Below, one piece after another: positions 16,295 through 21,508 of a stretch of 21,508 nucleotides of DNA (position 1 is the stretch's first letter; the number at the start of each line of letters is the position of its first letter). Location: the NCBI GenBank assembly GCA_025924495.1, contig JAICIG010000079.1:1-21508 (forward strand), read 5' to 3'. The notes below the pieces were generated by a model, which saw nothing but the letters and a program-made list of their open reading frames with translations, ran no database searches and was not told where the DNA came from. This stretch comes from Pirellulales bacterium (GTDB lineage Bacteria > Planctomycetota > Planctomycetia > Pirellulales > JAICIG01). Position numbers and translations under genes: made by a program.

Positions 16295-16420
16295 TTGACG
16301 ACTCCCGGAATGCGTCGTGAACGTGCTGCCGGAGCCGCGTGGCAGCGACTCTTTTCGTGCGTTATGCTGTCAATGCGGCGGCCAAACCTCATTCTGACCT
16401 CGCAATCCGGGCATTTCCAG

Positions 16421-17965
16421 ATGGCGGATGTGAAAGAGCCGACATCTCTCCTAGCTCGCTGCACCGACGAGACTGCGCAGCGGCAGCCAAGCGCTCGTGG
16501 GCGCCGTTGGCTTTTTCGCCTGGCGGCGCTCGGCATCGGCTTCTGTTTGCTCGGCGGCATCGAGGGGCTGTGCATACTTTGCGGTTGGGGCCGCCCTGAT
16601 TTGCATGACGACCCATTCGTCGGTTTCCGCTCGGTCCGACCGTTGTTCGTGCCAAGCGAAGATCGCACCCAATACGAAATCCCCAAGGCCAGACAACCGT
16701 ACTTTTGCCCTCAGTCGTTCTCGGTGAACAAGCCGCGCGACGAATATCGAATCTTCTGCCTCGGCGGTTCAACCGTTCAAGGGAATCCCTATGCGGTCGA
16801 AACGGCTTTTTCAACCTGGCTGGAAATCAGCTTAACGGCGGCAGACCCGAGCCGTCGCTGGAAGGCGGTTAACTGCGGCGGCGTATCGTACGCCAGCTAT
16901 CGCTTAACGCCGATCGTTGAAGAAGTCCTGCATTACCGGCCCGACTTGATCGTGATTTATGCGGGAGACAACGAGTTCCTCGAGGACCGTAAATTCGACC
17001 ACATCCGAGACCGCGGCAAATTACTGAATGCATCGATCGCGGCGGCTTCTGGGCTGCGCACTTTCACCCTGCTGCGAGCAGGGTTCGCTCGCCTCCATGG
17101 CGCTTCTTCCAGCAATCCGCCTCAAGGCCGGCCGCTGCTGCCCGCCGAGGTGGAAGCGTTATTGGACTATCGCGGCGGCCTCGAGACATATCACCGCGAT
17201 GAAGCATGGCGCAGGGGCGTGATCCAGCAATTCGTTTTCAATCTGCATCGCATGGTGCAACTGTGCCGTGACGCAGACGTTCCCATGATTCTCATGAACC
17301 CGGTTTGCAATATTGGCGACTGCCCGCCGTTCAAATCCGAGCATTGCGCCGACTTGAGCGCCGAAGAGCTGGCGCAGTGGCAATCGCTCTTCGAGACTGC
17401 ACGTTTGCATTTTCGCCGCGAAAGCCACGACTTGTATAAGGCCATCGCAAAGTTGGAGCAGGCTTGCGAGATCGATCCCTTGCACGCGGGCGGCTGGTAC
17501 ACGCTTGCCGAATGCTATCGATCGGTTGGCCGAATGGAGCAAGCTCGCGATGCCTACCAGCGAGCCAAGGAACTCGATGTCTGTCCGTTGCGCATTCTTG
17601 AGCCGATGAGCCACGCAATTCTCAAGCTGGCCCGCAAGACCCGGACACCATTGGTCGACGTCCAGCAGCTCTTCGAGAGCAGCAGCCCACATAACATCGT
17701 GGGAAGCGATCAATTAGTCGACCATGTGCACCCATCGATCCAGGGGCATCAGCGGATCGCTGACGCCTTGATCGACAAGCTCGTGGAGTTAGGAGTTGTT
17801 CGACCCGCGACCAATTGGCAGGCAGAAAAACGGCGTGTTTTTCAATCGCAACTCGACGGCCTCGACGACTATTATTACATCCGCGGCGAGCAGCGTCTGA
17901 AGGGATTGCGCGAATGGGCCCGCGGTCGAGCTCAAGCAGTGCGGCCGACTTCGAGCGGCGATTGA
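16421..17965 (+). CDS. membrane-anchored SGNH/GDSL hydrolase-family protein with TPR segment
   Basis: Protein of 514 residues from ATG 16421; in-frame ATGs at 16373 and 16364 are possible, and none of the three has a clear ribosome binding site. A membrane anchor spans about residues 30-54. SGNH blocks follow in order: IFCLGGSTVQG with nucleophile Ser117, VNCGGVSYASY with the oxyanion Gly, IYAGDNEFLE with Asn184, and DHVHPSIQGHQ with Asp434/His437. Between the last two blocks lies a tetratricopeptide-like stretch (about 325-380: KLEQACEIDPLHAGGWYTLAECYRSVGRMEQARDAYQRAKEL). An esterase or acyl-transferase acting on surface glycans is likely from family and from the divergent DUF5989 neighbour, but the substrate is unknown. 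Confidence 0.88.
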   Translation: MADVKEPTSLLARCTDETAQRQPSARGRRWLFRLAALGIGFCLLGGIEGLCILCGWGRPDLHDDPFVGFRSVRPLFVPSEDRTQYEIPKARQPYFCPQSFSVNKPRDEYRIFCLGGSTVQGNPYAVETAFSTWLEISLTAADPSRRWKAVNCGGVSYASYRLTPIVEEVLHYRPDLIVIYAGDNEFLEDRKFDHIRDRGKLLNASIAAASGLRTFTLLRAGFARLHGASSSNPPQGRPLLPAEVEALLDYRGGLETYHRDEAWRRGVIQQFVFNLHRMVQLCRDADVPMILMNPVCNIGDCPPFKSEHCADLSAEELAQWQSLFETARLHFRRESHDLYKAIAKLEQACEIDPLHAGGWYTLAECYRSVGRMEQARDAYQRAKELDVCPLRILEPMSHAILKLARKTRTPLVDVQQLFESSSPHNIVGSDQLVDHVHPSIQGHQRIADALIDKLVELGVVRPATNWQAEKRRVFQSQLDGLDDYYYIRGEQRLKGLREWARGRAQAVRPTSSGD

Positions 17966-18202
17966 AGTCTCGCGTGCCGAAAATACGATCCGCTCACGGA
18001 GTCGAATCCATTTCTAGCTAGGGCATTCTTGCATGACTGCGAACTTCATAGGAAGTCTGGCCGCCAGTATCGGCGATAGTCAGAATTCTCGGTCAATATG
18101 GCCACGGACTATCTCCCGCCTTGCCTGCGCTCGCCTTGCAACCTTAAAATCGCAGCCGGTCTTTGTCCCCGCCCAATCTCCCCACCTTCATTTTTCCCTG
18201 CG

Positions 18203-18994
18203 ATGCGAACCAGCAAAGTCAAAACCAAACTGTCGCGCGGCGAGCCGGTGCTTGTCCCTGCGTTGCACTTTACCGATCCTTCCGTCTATGAGTTGACCAG
18301 CCTGATGGGCTTCGACTGCATCTGGATGGACCTGGAACACCACGGCTATGGCGTGGAGACGGCCGGCAATCTGATGCGAGCCGCTCGCGTCGGCTCGGCC
18401 GACCTGATGGCCCGTCCGGCTAAAGGCGAATTCATGCGGATGGGCCGGCTGCTGGAAGCCGGCGCGCAAGGAATCATGTACCCGCGTTGCGACAACGCCG
18501 ACGAGGCCCGGCAGGTCGTCCGTTGGTCGAAGTTCGCGCCGCTGGGAACGCGTGGTTTCGATGGCGGCAATGCCGACGCGCCGTACTGCTCGATGGCGAT
18601 GGATCGCTACATTCGCGAGGCCAACGGACAAACGTTCCTGGTGTTGCAGATCGAAGACTTGCAGGCTGTGGATAATGCGCGAGCGATTGCCGAGGTGGAA
18701 GGGGTCGATGTCTTGTTCGTCGGGCCGGCCGATCTCTCGATTCTGAGCGGCGTCCCCGGCCAGTTCGATCATCCGCTGGTCCAAGACGCGATTCACAAAG
18801 TGGCCCAGGCGGCTAAGCAAGCGGGCAAGGACTGGGGCACGACCAGTCCCTCGGCGGCGCGCACCAAAGAGTTACTCGATCAAGGCGCCCGCTTCATCTG
18901 CCAAGGCTGCGACATCGTGATGGTTAAGCAGGGCATGGAAAAGCTTCGCCAGGACGCCGCGGCGATGGGTTTTACGTTCGACGGAAGGCTGTAG
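18203..18994 (+). CDS. HpcH/HpaI aldolase / citrate-lyase family protein
   Basis: TIM-barrel class II aldolase of 263 residues. Motifs are WMDLEHHGYGVE (catalytic His about 46), MARPAKGEFMRMGRLLEAGA, GIMYPRCDNADEA, LVLQIEDLQAVDN (metal-ligand Glu about 151) and DVLFVGPADLS (metal-ligand Asp about 177). The family cleaves or forms 2-keto-3-deoxy acids such as 4-hydroxy-2-oxoheptanedioate or 2-keto-3-deoxy-rhamnonate; which substrate is used cannot be told from sequence alone. The start ATG 18203 begins the conserved fold. The frame continues upstream to ATG 18098, but that adds 35 unconserved residues and neither start has a clear ribosome binding site. The cytochrome P450 gene follows after 37 bases and may be co-transcribed. 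Confidence 0.88.
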   Translation: MRTSKVKTKLSRGEPVLVPALHFTDPSVYELTSLMGFDCIWMDLEHHGYGVETAGNLMRAARVGSADLMARPAKGEFMRMGRLLEAGAQGIMYPRCDNADEARQVVRWSKFAPLGTRGFDGGNADAPYCSMAMDRYIREANGQTFLVLQIEDLQAVDNARAIAEVEGVDVLFVGPADLSILSGVPGQFDHPLVQDAIHKVAQAAKQAGKDWGTTSPSAARTKELLDQGARFICQGCDIVMVKQGMEKLRQDAAAMGFTFDGRL

Positions 18995-19031
18995 CGACGC
19001 CCTTGTGTCATGGGGCGGGGAGCAACTCAAC

Positions 19032-20384
19032 ATGGCAGTCGCCCCGGGAATCAACCATTACGTTCCGCTGCCTTATGGCCCTTTAAATGCTTTCCTGCGC
19101 GACCCGCTTGGTTTTCAATTGCAGGCCAGGGAGCGGTTTGGCGATGTCTTCCGTTTTCGCATCGGGCCCGTCGTGGTCCACTTTGTGTACCATCCTGAGC
19201 ATGTTCGCCGGGTGTTGCACGACCATCAGAAGAATTATTTGCGCGGCTGGCAGTATCGACTGTTGCGGCGACTCTTTGGCGAAAACCTGACCGTCTCGGA
19301 GGGGCCTTACTGGCTGAGGCAGCGGCGGCTGGCGCAGCCCGCCTTTCACCGGCACAGATTATCTGAGTATGCCAATGTGATGGTGGAAGAGGCGTCTCGC
19401 CTGGTATCGCGGTGGCAAGGGCTAAGGCCAGAAGAGCCGGCAATCGAGGCCAGACATGAAATGTCTCGCGTGACTCTCGCCATTGCCAGCCGCGCTCTCT
19501 TCGATCGTGATGTAAGCCATGAGACCGACGAAGTCGGCCAGGCGTTCGGCGTATTGGGGCAGTATTTTGATTATCGATTCACGCATGCCCTCAGCGCACC
19601 GCCGATGTGGGTTCCGACGCCGCTGAACCGCCGCTTTAAAAGGGCGGTTTCCACGCTGAACAGAATCGTGACGGAGATCGTCCAAGAGCGGCTACGCGAG
19701 GGAGCCGACCATGGCGACCTGCTTTCGAGATTCATTCAAGCCTGCGACGAAGAAACGGGCGAAAGAATGAGCCACGATCAGCTTCGCAGCGAAGTGCTGA
19801 CCTTCTTGCTCGCGGGCCACGAGACGACGGCCACCGCGCTGACCTGGGTTTGGTATTTGCTCGCCTCGCATGGGCCCATCCGTCAGCGCGTGCGCGAGGA
19901 AGTCAGGGCGGTGATCGGGGATCGTCCGCCGACGGCAGCGGATGCGCCCCACTTGGACCTCACGCGTGCAGTGATCCAGGAGGCGATGCGATTATATCCG
20001 CCGATCTGGATCATTCCGCGACATGTTGTCGCAGATGATGAGATCGGCGGTTTCCGCATTCCTGCACGTTCTACGGTGGTGTTAAGCCCCTACGTCACTC
20101 ACCGGCATCCTGCTTTCTGGGAGACGCCGGACGCGTTTGACCCTGATCGTTTCACGACGGAGCGCAGCGCCGGTCGTCCGAAGGAAGCTTACTTCCCGTT
20201 TCTCAGCGGGCCGCACCAGTGCATCGGCAACGAGTTTGCGATGCTGGCAATGCAACTTGTGGTCGCCCGAGTGATTCAAGCATTCGACGTCACTCTTCGG
20301 CCCGGCCAGACCGTCAAGCCGGCTGCATCCCTGGGTCTGTGGCCCGAAGGCCCGGTATGGCTGGCCGTCAGCCGCCAAGCGTGA
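19032..20384 (+). CDS. cytochrome P450
   Basis: Heme-thiolate monooxygenase of 450 residues, soluble (no membrane anchor). ATG 19032 is preceded by GGGGAG (19017-19022); an in-frame GTG at 19005 would lose it. Motifs are helix C YWLRQRRLAQPAF (Trp about 94), the I-helix oxygen-activation segment LLAGHETTATALTW (about 259-272), K-helix ExxR as QEAMR (Glu317, Arg320), the PERF-like DPDRF, and the heme loop FPFLSGPHQCIGNEFA with Cys397 as axial ligand. The heme loop has Leu after the first Phe and His at the usual Arg position, mild departures from the consensus. No redox-partner gene is present. The substrate is unknown; overall shape resembles bacterial P450s related to the CYP4/CYP102 type. 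Confidence 0.95.
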   Translation: MAVAPGINHYVPLPYGPLNAFLRDPLGFQLQARERFGDVFRFRIGPVVVHFVYHPEHVRRVLHDHQKNYLRGWQYRLLRRLFGENLTVSEGPYWLRQRRLAQPAFHRHRLSEYANVMVEEASRLVSRWQGLRPEEPAIEARHEMSRVTLAIASRALFDRDVSHETDEVGQAFGVLGQYFDYRFTHALSAPPMWVPTPLNRRFKRAVSTLNRIVTEIVQERLREGADHGDLLSRFIQACDEETGERMSHDQLRSEVLTFLLAGHETTATALTWVWYLLASHGPIRQRVREEVRAVIGDRPPTAADAPHLDLTRAVIQEAMRLYPPIWIIPRHVVADDEIGGFRIPARSTVVLSPYVTHRHPAFWETPDAFDPDRFTTERSAGRPKEAYFPFLSGPHQCIGNEFAMLAMQLVVARVIQAFDVTLRPGQTVKPAASLGLWPEGPVWLAVSRQA

Positions 20385-20522
20385 CGAAGTCAGAATCCCA
20401 CGCTACACTACTGCGCATCAGGTAGAGGCATCCGTTCACGTGTTCAAGGTCAAGTGTTCGTTGGCCGCCAGGCTAAGGCATTTTGCCGAACTGTGGTTTG
20501 ATTGTCCGCGAGCGAGTATGCG

Positions 20523-21443
20523 ATGAACTCGTCGTTGATTTGCCGTCGTCGGGCCTGCCGGGCATTCACCTTAGTCGAATTGCTCGTCGTGATCGCCATT
20601 ATGGGCGTTCTGGTGGCCATGCTGCTGCCAGCGGTGCAGCGGGCGCGTGAAGCTGCGAATCGCAGCAATTGCAACAGTCGTCTCAAGCAGATTGGAATCG
20701 CGCTGTTGAACTATCACGATGCGCATGAAACATTTCCGCCTGGCTACATTTCAGGCTTTGACAGCGCGGGCAACGACACGGGGCCCGGCTGGGGCTGGGC
20801 GTCGATGATCCTTCCGCAGATGGAGCAAAGTTCGCTGCACGGCCGAATCCAATTCGGTCAACCGATCGAAGCGCCTTCGCAAGCCGCCGCGCGCGCGACT
20901 TCAATCCCCGCGTATCTCTGTCCGTCCGACGGCGCGCCGCCGATTTGGACCGCCGTGACGCGAGATTCCGCGGGCAACCCGACTGCCGCGATCTGCCAGG
21001 TCGCTTCGGCAAGCTACGTCGGCGTCTTCGGAGTCACGGAACCCGGCGTCGACGGCGAAGGAGTTTTCTTCAGAAACAGCGAAATCGCCCTGCGCGACGT
21101 CACGGACGGCGCCAGCAGCACGCTGCTCGTCGGCGAACGGTCGTATCGCTGGAGCGATTCCACATGGGTTGGCGCCGTGACCAATGCCCAACTCTTTCCG
21201 CCCGCCAATTCGCCCGCGGTGCCGTTCATCGAAAACGCCTCGGGCATGGTCCTCGGGCATACCTTCGAAGGGCCGCCCAATGCGGCGGGGCTGGAGTGTA
21301 ATGATTTTTCCAGCCAGCACGCCGATGGGGCGAACCTGTTGTTTTGCGACGGGCATGTGCAGTTCATCAGCGCTTCGATGGAAAAGCGGCTGTTCAGGGC
21401 GTTATCGACTCGCTCTGGCGGCGAATCGACGGGAGATTTTTGA
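20523..21443 (+). CDS. DUF1559 protein with prepilin-type leader
   Basis: Pseudopilin-like protein of 306 residues from ATG 20523 (a TTG at 20502 is an alternative). A basic leader RRRACRA precedes FTLVELLVVIAIMGVLVAML, the standard prepilin N-methylation helix: cleavage is expected between Ala14 and Phe15, with Ala instead of the usual Gly at -1, and Glu19 as the conserved Glu+5. The DUF1559 core follows (NRSNCNSRLKQIGIALLNYH, ETFPPGYISG), ending in SSQHADGANLLFCDGHVQFI, the family's C-terminal H-x9-DG element. The family is greatly expanded in planctomycetes and of unknown function, presumed envelope-associated. Its stop shares one base with the start of a lipoprotein gene. Confidence 0.93.
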   Translation: MNSSLICRRRACRAFTLVELLVVIAIMGVLVAMLLPAVQRAREAANRSNCNSRLKQIGIALLNYHDAHETFPPGYISGFDSAGNDTGPGWGWASMILPQMEQSSLHGRIQFGQPIEAPSQAAARATSIPAYLCPSDGAPPIWTAVTRDSAGNPTAAICQVASASYVGVFGVTEPGVDGEGVFFRNSEIALRDVTDGASSTLLVGERSYRWSDSTWVGAVTNAQLFPPANSPAVPFIENASGMVLGHTFEGPPNAAGLECNDFSSQHADGANLLFCDGHVQFISASMEKRLFRALSTRSGGESTGDF

Positions 21444-21508
21444 TGCGATGGCTATTGCTAGGCGCGGTTCTATGTTTGGCGGGCGGTTGCGGCGGCGGCC
21501 CGGCTGAC
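21443..21508 (+). CDS. lipoprotein, N-terminal fragment cut by the window edge
   Basis: The first 22 codons are visible, running off the right edge. ATG 21443 overlaps the TGA of the DUF1559 gene by one base, and GGGAG at 21431-21435 lies 7 bases upstream. The peptide MRWLLLGAVLCLAGGCGGG has a basic residue, a hydrophobic core and a lipobox-like AGGC, so it is a likely Lpp-type lipoprotein with lipidated Cys16. In planctomycetes a small lipoprotein gene commonly follows a DUF1559 gene, which fits. Nothing can be said about the mature protein. Confidence 0.7.
   Translation, partial: MRWLLLGAVLCLAGGCGGGPAD

Noticed and set aside
15992..16420. N-terminal extension of the SGNH hydrolase to ATG 15992
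   Set aside because: It would run antisense through the whole DUF5989 gene and adds basic, unconserved sequence before the membrane anchor.
18188..18820. Minus-strand frame of 210 codons opposite the aldolase gene
   Set aside because: It is antisense to a gene with clear catalytic motifs; no domain and no ribosome binding site.

Overview
The window reads as chromosomal DNA of a planctomycete, most likely of the order Pirellulales. Supporting this are two DUF1559 proteins, a DUF1501 Tat-exported protein, a membrane protein with the planctomycete J-like N-terminus (PYHKWLGI...YRLLG...RTYQ.GKHA), a secreted C25-type peptidase, a DUF5989 mini-protein and moderately high GC. The lineage is an inference from gene families; no rRNA or phylogenetic marker is present. 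I see no tRNA, rRNA, IS element, CRISPR array or prophage.

Region 1 (1-868): the 3' end of an alpha/beta-hydrolase-like gene, then about 356 bases without a supported gene.

Region 2 (869-7347): a complete nine-gene N-type ATPase operon in the order atpD-C-Q-R-B-E-F-A-G. It begins with the beta subunit, contains the N-ATPase-specific small membrane proteins AtpQ and AtpR, and has no separate delta gene; a delta-like domain is instead fused to the C-terminus of subunit b. The c subunit carries Gln30, Glu63-Ser64 and Tyr68 at the spacing of a Na+-binding rotor, so the enzyme is predicted to be a Na+-translocating (exporting) ATPase. Every gene junction overlaps except atpB/atpE. A perfect 9-bp GC hairpin follows atpG.

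Region 3 (7559-13637): a cytidylate-kinase-like protein; a convergent J-like/TM/C-type-lectin-like membrane protein; a divergent secreted C25 (gingipain-type) peptidase; and, convergent with it, a fused uroporphyrinogen-III synthase/uroporphyrinogen decarboxylase (HemD-HemE), two consecutive steps of tetrapyrrole synthesis in one chain.

Region 4 (13638-21508): typical planctomycete accessory genes. These are a DUF1501 protein with a Tat signal, a DUF1559 protein lacking a prepilin peptidase site, a DUF5989 mini-protein divergent from a membrane-anchored SGNH hydrolase with a TPR segment, an HpcH/HpaI aldolase closely followed by a cytochrome P450, a second DUF1559 protein with a normal prepilin leader, and the first 22 codons of a lipoprotein gene coupled to it.

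The clear functional unit is the N-ATPase operon. The rest looks like independently transcribed short units, apart from the aldolase-P450 pair, the DUF5989-DUF1559 pair and the DUF1559-lipoprotein pair. I found no convincing wholly new multi-gene system. The best leads are the HemD-HemE fusion, the J-like/lectin-like membrane protein, the b-delta fusion with its Na+ signature, and the SGNH/DUF5989 pair.
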